64,000 nt of DNA, taken from Cupriavidus cauae (GTDB taxonomy: Bacteria; Pseudomonadota; Gammaproteobacteria; Burkholderiales; Burkholderiaceae). The stretch lies in NCBI RefSeq assembly GCF_008632125.1, contig NZ_VWRN01000015.1, positions 1 to 64,000 on the forward strand, given 5' to 3'. The notes under the pieces were generated by a model that ran no database searches, was not told the DNA's origin, and saw nothing but the letters and a program-made list of their open reading frames with translations. Positions 26,143-34,287 of this stretch are shown here, piece by piece (within the stretch, counting starts at the first letter, position 1; every line of letters starts with the position of its first letter). A program made the position numbers and the translations under genes.

Positions 26143-27366
26143 ATGCGCTCACTTCTTGTCCGGCTGCACCGCTGGTTCGGCCTTGCCGCCGCCATCTTCC
26201 TGTTCATCTCCGGAGTGACCGGCGCCATCATCTCGTGGGACCACGAGCTCGATGAATGGCTCAATCCCGGGCTGTTCCACGCGCGTACCGAAGGCACGCC
26301 GATGCCGGCGCTGGAGCTGGCACGCCACGTCGAGCAGGCCGATCCGCGGCTGCGGATCAGCTATACGCCGCTGGAGCTGGAGCCCGGCCATGCGCTGACG
26401 ATGTTCGTCGAAGGGCGGATCGATCCGGCCACCGGCAAGCCTTTCGACCTGGGCTTCAACCAGATCGCGGTCGACCCGGTCACCGGCGAGATCCAGGCGC
26501 GCCGGATGTGGGGCGCGGTCTCGCTGTCGCGCGAGAACCTGCTGCCCTTCCTCTACAAGCTGCACTACACGATGCATATCCCCGACGGCTGGGGCATCGA
26601 GCTGGGCAAATGGTTCATGGGGCTGATCGCGATGGCGTGGGCGCTGGACTGCCTGATCGCGCTGTGGCTGTCGTTCCCGAGCCGTGCCGCATGGCGCAAG
26701 TCCTTCGCCTTCCGCTGGCGCAAGGGCGGCTATGCGCTGAACTTCGACCTGCATCGCTCGGGCGCGGTCTGGCTGTGGGGCCTGCTGTTGCTGCTGGCCG
26801 TGACGTCGATCTCGATGAATCTCGAGACGCAGGTGATGCGGCCGCTGGTGGCCAAGCTGTCGCCGCTGAGCCCCAACGAATTCGACAAGCGCACGCCGCG
26901 CCCGCTGGACCGGCCGCACGAACCGGCGGTCACGCGCGAGCAGGTCTTGGCCGCGGCACGTGCGGAAGGGGCGCGCCGCGGCTGGACCGAGCCGGCCGGC
27001 GGCATCTTCTACTCGTCGCCGTACGGCCTCTATGGCGTGGGCTTCTTCGAGGCCGGCAACGACCACGGCGACGGGGGCCTGGGCAACAACTGGCTGTACT
27101 TCGATGGCAAGACGCTTGCGCCCGCAGGCGGGAGCCTTCCGGGCACCGGCAGCGCCGGCGATCTGTTCCTGCAGGCGCAATTCCCGCTGCATTCCGGCCG
27201 CATTCTCGGCCTGCCAGGGCGGGTACTGATCTCGCTGATGGGACTGGTGGTGGCCACGCTGTGTGTGACGGGCGTGGTGATCTGGGCCCGCAAGCGGGCG
27301 GGCCGGCGCGCGGCGGCCGGTATGCGGCAAGTGCATTCGATTCCTGCCGCGGGGCAGGGAGCGTAA
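26143..27366 (+). CDS. PepSY-associated transmembrane protein (PiuB/FoxB-like)
   Basis: 407 residues. Membrane helices at about 10-32, 165-185, 205-230 and 360-385 flank two periplasmic PepSY-type regions. The opening RLHRWFGLAAAIFLFISGVT-GAIISWDHELDEWLNP and the DLHRSGAVWLWGLLLLLAVT block are hallmarks of PepSY_TM proteins, often linked to ferric-siderophore reduction or peptidase control. The last 14 residues (MRQVHSIPAAGQGA) belong to a unit that is repeated twice more after the stop. No TonB receptor is adjacent, so the iron role is only a family suggestion. Confidence 0.82.
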   Translation: MRSLLVRLHRWFGLAAAIFLFISGVTGAIISWDHELDEWLNPGLFHARTEGTPMPALELARHVEQADPRLRISYTPLELEPGHALTMFVEGRIDPATGKPFDLGFNQIAVDPVTGEIQARRMWGAVSLSRENLLPFLYKLHYTMHIPDGWGIELGKWFMGLIAMAWALDCLIALWLSFPSRAAWRKSFAFRWRKGGYALNFDLHRSGAVWLWGLLLLLAVTSISMNLETQVMRPLVAKLSPLSPNEFDKRTPRPLDRPHEPAVTREQVLAAARAEGARRGWTEPAGGIFYSSPYGLYGVGFFEAGNDHGDGGLGNNWLYFDGKTLAPAGGSLPGTGSAGDLFLQAQFPLHSGRILGLPGRVLISLMGLVVATLCVTGVVIWARKRAGRRAAAGMRQVHSIPAAGQGA

Positions 27367-27478
27367 GTCGGCGGGGATGCGGCAAGTGCGATCGATTCCC
27401 CCGGCGGAGCAAGGGGCGTAAGCGGGGACGCGGCAACGCGATCGATTGCCGCCGTGCAGTAGGGTGCGTAATCCGGGA
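27322..27478. repeat. three tandem copies of a unit of about 52 bp spanning the PepSY stop codon
   Basis: Units start at 27322, 27377 and 27428. The first encodes the last residues and stop of the PepSY protein. The second, read from its own ATG, encodes MRQVRSIPPAEQGA-stop, nearly the same peptide. The third is the same sequence with small indels that break the frame. Units 1 and 2 differ mostly at silent or conservative positions. Confidence 0.85.
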
Positions 27479-27487
27479 GGGGCGGCC

Positions 27488-28435
27488 TCAGCGCGGCGCC
27501 GCGGCGGCACGCCGCCGGGCGCGCGCCGCCAGTCCGCCGCCGAGCGACCAGCGCAGCGTCGGCGCCAGCACGCGCATGCCGGCCAGCGACAGCGGGCGCC
27601 GCAGCGCGCTGACGTTCGCCCCGGCCAGCCCCAGTTCGCGTCGCACCCACTCCGGCAGCAGCGCAATGCCGGCATCGGCCATGATCCGTACCGCCGGCAC
27701 CAGCAGCGGGTTGGCGACCGGCATCTGCATCACCAGCCGCACCACTTCATGAGTGCGCTCGGTGACCAGCAGTTGCGGGCGCATCCTGTCCAGATATGCC
27801 GCGATCTGGTCGCGCGAGCGCGGCACCTCGGTCGCCCCGAGCAGCTCGGCCACCAGGGCCACCTCGTCGTAATAGCGATCCTGTTCGGCGTGGGATAGCG
27901 GGCCGACATAGCGCAGGTAGGCGGCGAGAAAGCTCGAAACCTCGGCGACATGGACCCAGGTCAGCAGCGCGGGGTCGCTTGCCGCATAAGCACGGCCGTC
28001 GGGCGCGGTGCCGGTGACCCCAGCGTGGATGCGGCGCACCCGTTCGATCAGCCGCATCGCGTCGGCGCGGTTGCCATAGGTGGTGCCGGCGATGAACTGC
28101 GCGGTGCGGCCCAGGCGTCCCTGCATGTCGGTACGGAAGCTGGAGTGGTCCCACACGCCGGCCAGCGCGAGCGGGTGCATGGTCTGCATCAGCAGCGCGC
28201 TGACGCCGCCGGCCAGCATCGCGGGAAAGTCGCCATGCACGCGCCAGCAGACCGCGTCCGGCCCGAACAGGCCCGGATCGCCCGGGGGATTGTCGTAGTC
28301 CAGCGTCAGGCCGGAGTTGCTGCGGGTCAGCGCGCGCACATGCGCGCCGGCCTGTTCGCGCACGCGCCGGACCACGCTGCCCGGACGCGCCGCCGCGGCA
28401 TTCAGCCCCTGTCTGCTTCCTTCGCTGCCCTTCAT
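27488..28435 (-). CDS. oxygenase MpaB family protein (DUF2236)
   Basis: 315 residues, mainly alpha-helical. It carries the DUF2236 signatures GDFPAMLAGGVSALLMQTMH-PLALAGVWDHS and GTTYGNRADAMRLIERVRRI, then the TWVHVAEVSSFLAAYLRY helix. The family includes MpaB and latex-clearing oxygenases, and a haem-b role is known for some members; the substrate of this one is unknown. It lies 140 bp downstream of cydB on the same strand and may or may not belong to that operon. The basic tail is rich in Arg/Ala. Confidence 0.8.
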   Translation of the reverse strand: MKGSEGSRQGLNAAAARPGSVVRRVREQAGAHVRALTRSNSGLTLDYDNPPGDPGLFGPDAVCWRVHGDFPAMLAGGVSALLMQTMHPLALAGVWDHSSFRTDMQGRLGRTAQFIAGTTYGNRADAMRLIERVRRIHAGVTGTAPDGRAYAASDPALLTWVHVAEVSSFLAAYLRYVGPLSHAEQDRYYDEVALVAELLGATEVPRSRDQIAAYLDRMRPQLLVTERTHEVVRLVMQMPVANPLLVPAVRIMADAGIALLPEWVRRELGLAGANVSALRRPLSLAGMRVLAPTLRWSLGGGLAARARRRAAAAPR

Positions 28436-28520
28436 GCCTGCCCGATCTCGTGCCGTCTTCAGTGGATCGGCGCTTCGGGGAGCGCCGCTCTGGCGCCCCT
28501 GCTGCGCCGTTCCAGCGCCG

Positions 28521-28552
28521 TTTCAATGCCGCTTCAATGCCGCTTCAATGCT
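28521..28552. repeat. 11-bp tandem repeat, 3 copies
   Basis: TTCAATGCCGC occurs three times in a row (the last copy changed near its end) between the DUF2236 gene and cydB. Confidence 0.8.
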
Positions 28553-28574
28553 GTTTCGGCGCTGGTTAGACAGC

Positions 28575-29597
28575 CTAATAGTAACGAAGGTCGGTGGCCT
28601 TGCCCCAGAACACGCGGTAGGCGTAGATCGTGTAGCCGAGGATGGTCGGCAGCACGATCACCGCGCCGATCAGGATCACGGCCAGCGATTCCGGGGCGCT
28701 GGCGGCTTGCCAGATGTCGAGCTGGTCGACCACCAGGTAGGGGAACAGGCTGTAGGCCAGGCCGTTGAAGGCCATCAGGAAGATCACCGCGGTGCCGACG
28801 AACGGCACCCACGCCCAGCGGTCGTTGCCGGCCTTCTGCATCGGCCCCATCCGCCGCAGCAGCCGGTCGATGATCACGAACAGCGCCACCGTGATCAGCG
28901 GAATCGGCGCCAGCAGGATGATGTTCGGCAGCGAGAACCATTTGTCGAAGATCCGCTCGCTGACCAGCGGCGTCACCACCGAAATGGCGGCCACGCCCAC
29001 GCCGGTCAGCCACAGGCTGCGCCGGGCCCAGTAGATCGCCCGCGCCTGCAGGCTGCCGGTGGTCTTCATGATCAGCCAGCTGGCGCCGAGCAGGCAGTAG
29101 CCCGCCACCAGGCACAGCCCCACCACCACCGCGAACAGCAGGTCGAGCCAGCCGTATTCGAAGCCGGTGATATAGAGCCCCAGCATCAGGCCCTGCGAGA
29201 ACGAGGCCAGCAGCGAGCCGCCATAGAAGGCCCAGTTCCACCACGGCTTGTGGTGGGCGCGGGCCTTGACGCGGAAGTCGAAGGCGACGCCGCGCAGGAT
29301 CAGCCCGGCCAGCATCAGCGCGACCGGCAGGTACAGATTGGTCAGGATCACGCCGTGCGCCATCGGGAAGGCCGTCAGCAGCAGGCCGACGCCGAGCACC
29401 AGCCAGGTCTCGTTGGCATCCCAGAAGGGGCCGATCGACGCGATCATCGTGTCCTTGTCGGCGTCGTCGGCGCGCCGCAGCAGCACGCCGACGCCCAGGT
29501 CGTAGCCGTCCAGGATCACGTAGATCAGCATCGACAGCCCCATCAGGGCCAGGAAGACCAGCGGCATCCAGCCGGCGGGTTGGGACAGGTCGGTCAT
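28575..29597 (-). CDS. cydB: cytochrome bd-type quinol oxidase subunit II
   Basis: 340 residues and about nine membrane helices. The opening LVFLALMGLSMLIYVILDGYDLGVG is the standard CydB/CioB start. It forms the bd-type terminal oxidase with subunit I. ATG 29597 overlaps the cydA stop by four bases, so the two are coupled. No CydX-like small subunit was seen in the 140 bp after the stop. Confidence 0.95.
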   Translation of the reverse strand: MTDLSQPAGWMPLVFLALMGLSMLIYVILDGYDLGVGVLLRRADDADKDTMIASIGPFWDANETWLVLGVGLLLTAFPMAHGVILTNLYLPVALMLAGLILRGVAFDFRVKARAHHKPWWNWAFYGGSLLASFSQGLMLGLYITGFEYGWLDLLFAVVVGLCLVAGYCLLGASWLIMKTTGSLQARAIYWARRSLWLTGVGVAAISVVTPLVSERIFDKWFSLPNIILLAPIPLITVALFVIIDRLLRRMGPMQKAGNDRWAWVPFVGTAVIFLMAFNGLAYSLFPYLVVDQLDIWQAASAPESLAVILIGAVIVLPTILGYTIYAYRVFWGKATDLRYY

Positions 29598-30973
29598 TGC
29601 GCGCTACGTGGCTTGCCGCCGATGACGGGTTGAGGGGTTTCGATTTCCGGTTCGTCGATGGCCGGATCGGTGCCGGCGCGGCGGGCCAGATAGAAGACCA
29701 CCGAGATATAGGCGGCAATCAGCAGCAGATACAGCGACAGGTACATCAGCAGGGTCGAGGCGACCATCGTCGCCGGCACCTTCGAGGCTGCCTCCGCGGT
29801 GGTCAGCACGCCGTAGACCAGGTAGGGCTGGCGGCCGATCTCGGTGACATACCAGCCGGCCACCAGCGCGATCCAGCCGGAGAAGGTCATCGCCAGCAGC
29901 AGGCGCGCCACGGCGCGGGACGGCTCGCCGCGCCGCTTGAATTGCCAGGCCGCCAGCCAGGAGACCAGCAGCATCAGCATGCCGATGCCGACCATGATGC
30001 GGAAGGCGAAGAACACCGGCGCCACGGGCGGATGCTTGCCGGGGAAGGCGTCGATGCCCTTGACCTCGCCGTCGAAGGTATGGGTCAGATAGAAGGACGC
30101 GAGCTTGGGGATCGAGATCTCCCAGTCGGTGCTCTGCGTCACCGCGTTGGGCCAGCCGAACAGCACCGCGGGAACGCTCTTGCCGGTAGTCCAGATGCCC
30201 TCCATCGCCGCGATCTTGGCCGGCTGGTGTTCCAGCGTATTGAGGCCATGCAGGTCGCCGACGACGATCTGCAGCGGGATCAGCACCGCCGCCACCATCA
30301 CGCCGGTGCGCATGGTCGAGCGGACCTCCGGCGAGCGGTCGTTGCGCAGCCAGCGATAGGCGGCGATGCCGGCCAGCAGGAAGGACACCGTCAGCCCCGA
30401 GGCGATCAGCATATGGGTCAGGCGGAACGGGAACGACGGGTTGAAGATCACCTGCAGCCAGCTGACCACATGGGCCTTGCCGTCGATCATCTCGAAGCCC
30501 GCCGGCGTCTGCATCCACGAGTTCAGCGCCAGGATCCAGAACGCCGACAGCGTGGTGCCGCCGGCCACCAGCAGCGTGGCGATCGTATGGGTGCGGTTGC
30601 TGACGCGGCGCATGCCGAACAGCATGATGCCGAGGAAGGTGGCCTCCAGGAAGAACGCGGTCAGCACCTCGTAGGCCAGCAGCGGCCCGGCGATATTGCC
30701 GACGGTCTCCATATAGCCGGGCCAGTTGGTGCCGAACTGGAAGCTCATCGTGATGCCGCTGACCACGCCGAGCGCGAAGGTCAGCGCGAACACCTTGACC
30801 CAGAAGCGGTAGGCCGCCATCCAGCGCTCGTCGCCGGTCTTGCCGTAGCGCAGCTTGAAGAACAGCAGCACCCAGCCGAGCGCGATGCTGATGGTGGGGA
30901 ACAGGATATGGAAGGTGATATTGGCGGCGAACTGGATCCGCGCCAGCAGGATCGGGTCGAGCGACGACAACAT
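29594..30973 (-). CDS. cydA: cytochrome bd-type quinol oxidase subunit I (CioA-like)
   Basis: 459 residues. It oxidises quinol and reduces oxygen to water with high affinity. Haem ligand His22 lies in RIQFAANITFHILFPT, and the oxygen-site region is GWYVTEIGRQPYLVYGVLTT (most relatives have GRQPW; here it is GRQPY). The quinol loop after GDLHGLNTLEHQPAKIAAME is short, as in the cyanide-insensitive CIO branch rather than E. coli CydA. It starts six bases after the regulator gene stop, so it is the second gene of a three-gene operon. Confidence 0.95.
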   Translation of the reverse strand: MLSSLDPILLARIQFAANITFHILFPTISIALGWVLLFFKLRYGKTGDERWMAAYRFWVKVFALTFALGVVSGITMSFQFGTNWPGYMETVGNIAGPLLAYEVLTAFFLEATFLGIMLFGMRRVSNRTHTIATLLVAGGTTLSAFWILALNSWMQTPAGFEMIDGKAHVVSWLQVIFNPSFPFRLTHMLIASGLTVSFLLAGIAAYRWLRNDRSPEVRSTMRTGVMVAAVLIPLQIVVGDLHGLNTLEHQPAKIAAMEGIWTTGKSVPAVLFGWPNAVTQSTDWEISIPKLASFYLTHTFDGEVKGIDAFPGKHPPVAPVFFAFRIMVGIGMLMLLVSWLAAWQFKRRGEPSRAVARLLLAMTFSGWIALVAGWYVTEIGRQPYLVYGVLTTAEAASKVPATMVASTLLMYLSLYLLLIAAYISVVFYLARRAGTDPAIDEPEIETPQPVIGGKPRSAQ

Positions 30974-30979
30974 GGGGCA

Positions 30980-31576
30980 CTACTCCTTCTTGGTGCGAGC
31001 CGGCTTGCGCTTGCCTTCGGCGGGTTTGCCGCCAAGGGCCCCGGATAGCTTGTCCTTCACTTCCAGCAGCTTAGTCACGCGGGAACCGAGTCGCATCAAT
31101 TTTTCCAGGGTGGCGACATCCAGCTTCTGCATGTCGCTGAACCAGCCGGTCACCAGCAGGATCAGTTCGTACATCTCCTGCATGCGCCGCTGGGCGTGCT
31201 TGTCGTCGGGATCGGACGGCGTTTCGAGCTGAACTTCCCGCAACATCGACAAAGTCGGATCGATCTCCCGGCGGCGGCGTTCCTCCGCCAGGGTCCGGAA
31301 AATGGCCCAGACATCGTCCGGCGCGGAGAAATACTCGCGCCGGTCGCCCGGCTGGTGCGAAAGCCGTACCAGGTTCCACGACTCCAGTTCCTTCAGCCCG
31401 ATGCTGACGTTGGAGCGGGAGAAGCCCAGCGACTCGGCGATCTCGTCGGCATTGAGCGGGCGCGCCGCGGTGAACAGCAGCGCGTAGATCTGGCCGACGG
31501 TACGGTTGATGCCCCAGCGGCTTCCCATTTCGCCGAAATGGAGGACGAAGCGCTGGACCAGGGGCGAGAGTTGCAT
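30980..31576 (-). CDS. GbsR/MarR-family transcriptional regulator
   Basis: 198 residues. The winged helix covers about 20-95: GQIYALLFTAARPLNADEIA, then SLGFSRSNVSIGLKELESWN and LVRLSHQPGDRREYFSAPDD. This is the GbsR-type variant of MarR, with a C-terminal helical dimer region and a Lys-rich tail (GKRKPARTKKE). It is the first gene of the regulator-cydA-cydB operon, so it most likely controls oxidase expression and its own. ATG 31576 is chosen because LVQRFVLHFGEMGSRWGINR is the usual GbsR start. Confidence 0.88.
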   Translation of the reverse strand: MQLSPLVQRFVLHFGEMGSRWGINRTVGQIYALLFTAARPLNADEIAESLGFSRSNVSIGLKELESWNLVRLSHQPGDRREYFSAPDDVWAIFRTLAEERRRREIDPTLSMLREVQLETPSDPDDKHAQRRMQEMYELILLVTGWFSDMQKLDVATLEKLMRLGSRVTKLLEVKDKLSGALGGKPAEGKRKPARTKKE

Positions 31577-31593
31577 GTTTGTCTTTTTTGAAT

Positions 31594-31611
31594 TTTCAGG
31601 AATTTGTGAAA
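31594..31611. promoter_or_regulatory. operator candidate upstream of the cyd operon
   Basis: TTTCA-GGAATTTG-TGAAA is an inverted repeat with an 8-bp centre, 17 bp upstream of the regulator start in an AT-rich stretch. Its place suits autoregulation by the GbsR-like protein. The arms are short, so the evidence is modest. Confidence 0.35.
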
Positions 31612-31817
31612 GTTTAGAACGGAATGATGCGGCGCGGCAAGCGCGGTGGCCGGTGTGCGACCGGATGCCGCACGCCGCCCGCACGTCGCCTGCACGTCGC
31701 CTGCAATTAGGCGGCGCTTTGGCTCCGGCGCGGTGCCCGTCATTCCCGGGAGGCATATGCCGCCGATCTCGATGCGGCGCCGACGGGTGGGGCCAAGCCC
31801 CCTCACTGTAGAATACG

Positions 31818-31837
31818 ATAACGATTCTCGTTTATTG
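31818..31837. promoter_or_regulatory. Fur-box-like site upstream of the two-component system
   Basis: GATAACGATTCTCGTTTATT contains the perfect palindrome AACGA-TTC-TCGTT and resembles the 19-bp Fur consensus GATAATGATAATCATTATC. It ends 17 bp before the response regulator start. A second Fur-like site lies before the TonB receptor gene in the same block. Confidence 0.6.
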
Positions 31838-31854
31838 ATAGCAGTGTGAGCAGA

Positions 31855-32592
31855 ATGGACACCCGTCCCAGCATCCTGATCGTCGACGACCACAAGGACA
31901 TACGTGATCCCTTGTCGACTTACATCAGGCGCTTCGATTTCGACGTAGAGGCCGTGGCCGACGGCAAGGCGATGCGCCAGCGGCTGGAAGAGCGCCGCTA
32001 CAGCCTGATCATCCTGGACATCATGCTGCCAGGAGAAGACGGGCTGTCGCTGTGCCGCTATGTGTCCGAGCATGTGGGAACGCCGGTCATCCTGCTGACC
32101 GCGATGACCGAGCAGGCCGACCGGATCGCCGGCCTGGAGATCGGCGCGGCCGACTATGTGGTCAAGCCCTTCGATCCGCGCGAGCTGGTGGCCCGCATCC
32201 GCAGCGTGCTGCGCCGCAACCGCGTGCCGGAGGCGCGCGAGCCCAGCGAGGTGCCAGTCCCCCGGGAATACCGCTTCACCTTCTGCGGCTGGACCTTCGA
32301 TACGCGGACGCGGGCGCTGCGCAATCCGCGCGACGAGGAGGTGCCGCTCAGCACCGCCGAATTCCATCTGCTGCGGGCGCTGGTCGAAAACGCCAATCGC
32401 GTGCTGAGCCGCAGCCAACTGCTCGACATGACGCAGCGCTCCGGGACGATGACGTTCGACCGCAGCATCGACAGCCAGGTCAGCCGCCTGCGCAAGAAAC
32501 TGGAACCCGATCCGCGGCATCCCGGCATGCTGAAGACCGTCCGCGGCGACGGCTATCTGCTCGCGACCAAGGTCTCGGTCCTGCCGTCATGA
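31855..32592 (+). CDS. OmpR-family response regulator of an iron-linked two-component system
   Basis: 245 residues. The receiver domain (about 8-120) has the phospho-Asp in YSLIILDIMLPGEDGLSLCR, a switch Thr in VILLTAMTEQ and the Lys in YVVKPFDPREL. The C-terminal OmpR winged helix (about 145-240) includes VPLSTAEFHLLRALVENANR-VLSRSQLLD and SIDSQVSRLRKKLEPDPRHP. ATG 31855 is preferred; an in-frame GTG lies at 31846. The stop overlaps the kinase start (ATGA). The Fur-like box upstream and the TonB receptor downstream suggest it responds to iron or an iron chelate. Confidence 0.93.
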   Translation: MDTRPSILIVDDHKDIRDPLSTYIRRFDFDVEAVADGKAMRQRLEERRYSLIILDIMLPGEDGLSLCRYVSEHVGTPVILLTAMTEQADRIAGLEIGAADYVVKPFDPRELVARIRSVLRRNRVPEAREPSEVPVPREYRFTFCGWTFDTRTRALRNPRDEEVPLSTAEFHLLRALVENANRVLSRSQLLDMTQRSGTMTFDRSIDSQVSRLRKKLEPDPRHPGMLKTVRGDGYLLATKVSVLPS

Positions 32593-33962
32593 AATGGTTC
32601 CCGCGCAGCCTGTCGGGCCAGCTCGTGGCCCTGTGGCTGCTGGCGATGCTGGCCGCCCACGTGTTCGCCGTGGTCGCGCTGTCGTGGTGGCGCGCCGACA
32701 ATGCCACGCTGCATCCGTTGTCGGTGCGGACCATCGAGACCCGCATCCTGTCCGCCTACCGGCTGGCCGGCCGATCCGCCAATGCCGATGCCCTGCTCGA
32801 GGACATCAGCCTGCCGGATTCGACGTTCCGGCTCGCCTCGTATGCCTCGCCTGACCCCTACGGCATGGGCGAGCAGGAGCGGGCGCTGGCGCAGCGGCTG
32901 CGCAGCCTGCTCGATGTGGCGGACCAGGTGCCGATCCATGTCCGCCTGCAGCAGGCCGAACCCGAGCGCAGCAGCCAACGCGGCGGCAACTGGCTGGAGC
33001 GCGCGTTCAGCCGGACGCATGCGCTGGCGCTGGACGTCGAGGTCCGGTTGCCCAACGGACGTTGGCTGCACAGCCGGCACTGGCCGACGATGGTCCCCGC
33101 GCACTGGTCCCGTGTCCTGACGTTCTCGCTGCTGGTCGGCATGCTGCCGACGGCGATCATCGCGCTGCTGTTCGGACGGCGCATCATGCGGCCGCTGCGG
33201 CTGCTGACCGAGGCGTCGAAGCGCGTCAGCCGCGGCGAGCGCGTCATTCTTCCCGCGCCCGACGGGCTCAGCGGCGTGCGGGAGATCACCCAGGCCTTCA
33301 ACGACATGCAGGAGAGCCTGACCCGCTTCGTCAACGGACGCACGCAGATGTTTGCCGCCATCGGGCATGACCTGCGCACGCCGCTGACCTCGTTGCGCAT
33401 CCGCGCCGAGCTGATCGACGACGCCGAGCTGCGCGAGGCGATGGTCAAGACGCTGGACGACATGAGCGTGATGGTCGAAGGGGCGCTGCAGTTCGCGCGC
33501 GACGATGCGCTGCAGGAGCCGACCCAGGACGTCAGGCTGGACGAACTGATCCAGGAAATCGTCGACCAGCAGACCGTGCAGGGGCGCGAGGTCCGCTGCG
33601 AATCGCGGCCGGACCCGACGCTGTTCTATCGTTGCCGCCCCGTTCATCTGAAGCGGGGGCTCAGCAACATCATCGACAACGCCGCGCGCTACGGGCAGGT
33701 CTGCATTCGTGTCGCGGCCGACAAGGTCCGGCCTGCGCTGCGCATCGAAGTCGACGACGAGGGCCCGGGGATCGATGCCGAGCATCTGGAGCGGGTGTTC
33801 GAGCCGTTCACGCGGCTCGACTCCGCGCGCAGCGCCGACACCGGCGGGCTCGGCCTGGGCCTGGCGATCGCGCGTTCCTGCATCCGCGCCCACGGCGGCG
33901 ACGTCACGCTGCACAACCGGGCGGAGGGCGGCCTGCGGGCCGTCATCGAGCTGCCGAACTAG
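32589..33962 (+). CDS. membrane sensor histidine kinase, partner of the preceding regulator
   Basis: 457 residues. TM1 is at about 12-35 and TM2 at about 175-200, around a periplasmic sensor region of about 140 residues. HAMP follows (about 200-252), then the H-box FAAIGHDLRTPLTSLRIRAE with the phospho-acceptor His, N-box LSNIIDNAARYG, G1 DDEGPGIDAEHL and G2 GGLGLGLAIARS. The layout is EnvZ-like. The signal is not identified; iron limitation or a ferric siderophore is inferred from the gene neighbours. Confidence 0.92.
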   Translation: MKWFPRSLSGQLVALWLLAMLAAHVFAVVALSWWRADNATLHPLSVRTIETRILSAYRLAGRSANADALLEDISLPDSTFRLASYASPDPYGMGEQERALAQRLRSLLDVADQVPIHVRLQQAEPERSSQRGGNWLERAFSRTHALALDVEVRLPNGRWLHSRHWPTMVPAHWSRVLTFSLLVGMLPTAIIALLFGRRIMRPLRLLTEASKRVSRGERVILPAPDGLSGVREITQAFNDMQESLTRFVNGRTQMFAAIGHDLRTPLTSLRIRAELIDDAELREAMVKTLDDMSVMVEGALQFARDDALQEPTQDVRLDELIQEIVDQQTVQGREVRCESRPDPTLFYRCRPVHLKRGLSNIIDNAARYGQVCIRVAADKVRPALRIEVDDEGPGIDAEHLERVFEPFTRLDSARSADTGGLGLGLAIARSCIRAHGGDVTLHNRAEGGLRAVIELPN

Positions 33963-34135
33963 GCCGCAGGCCGGCAAGCGCCGGAGGCGAGCCGAGGCGG
34001 GAACGAAGGCGGGAACGAAGGCGGGAACGAAGGCGGGGGCGGCCGCCGGACCGGTGCATCCCGATTGTGGCGAATTGTGTCAACGCGTCCCCGCTGCAAT
34101 GGTCCGCCACAAATCAACAAACGCCGGCAACATCA
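33963..34135. other. intergenic with a 12-bp tandem repeat (33995-34039)
   Basis: AGGCGGGAACGA occurs 3.75 times in a row at 33995-34039, just after the kinase stop. The sequence after it turns AT-rich towards the Fur-like box of the receptor gene. No gene was found in the whole 325-bp gap 33963-34287. Confidence 0.85.
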
Positions 34136-34154
34136 AATAGTAATCATTCGCATT
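34136..34154. promoter_or_regulatory. Fur box of the TonB-dependent receptor gene
   Basis: AATAGTAATCATTCGCATT closely follows the form AATGATAATCATTCTCATT found at Fur-repressed siderophore receptor promoters in beta-proteobacteria. It lies 134 bp upstream of the receptor start. Fur with Fe2+ would repress the gene in iron-rich conditions. Confidence 0.7.
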
Positions 34155-34287
34155 TTGACGGTTGCTGAATGCCTGCCGTAGCGGCAGCGCCGAAATGCGG
34201 TGTTCACCTCTTTGACGGGGAGGGTGCTAATCGTTTCCAGCGGAGGCTCGGCAGCGTCATGTCCGTTGTCCTTCTCTGGAGTCCTCC

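Noticed and set aside
26149..27675. 508-codon minus-strand frame opposite the PepSY gene
   Set aside because: It runs through the 52-bp repeat and the antisense of a supported membrane protein, with no domain of its own.
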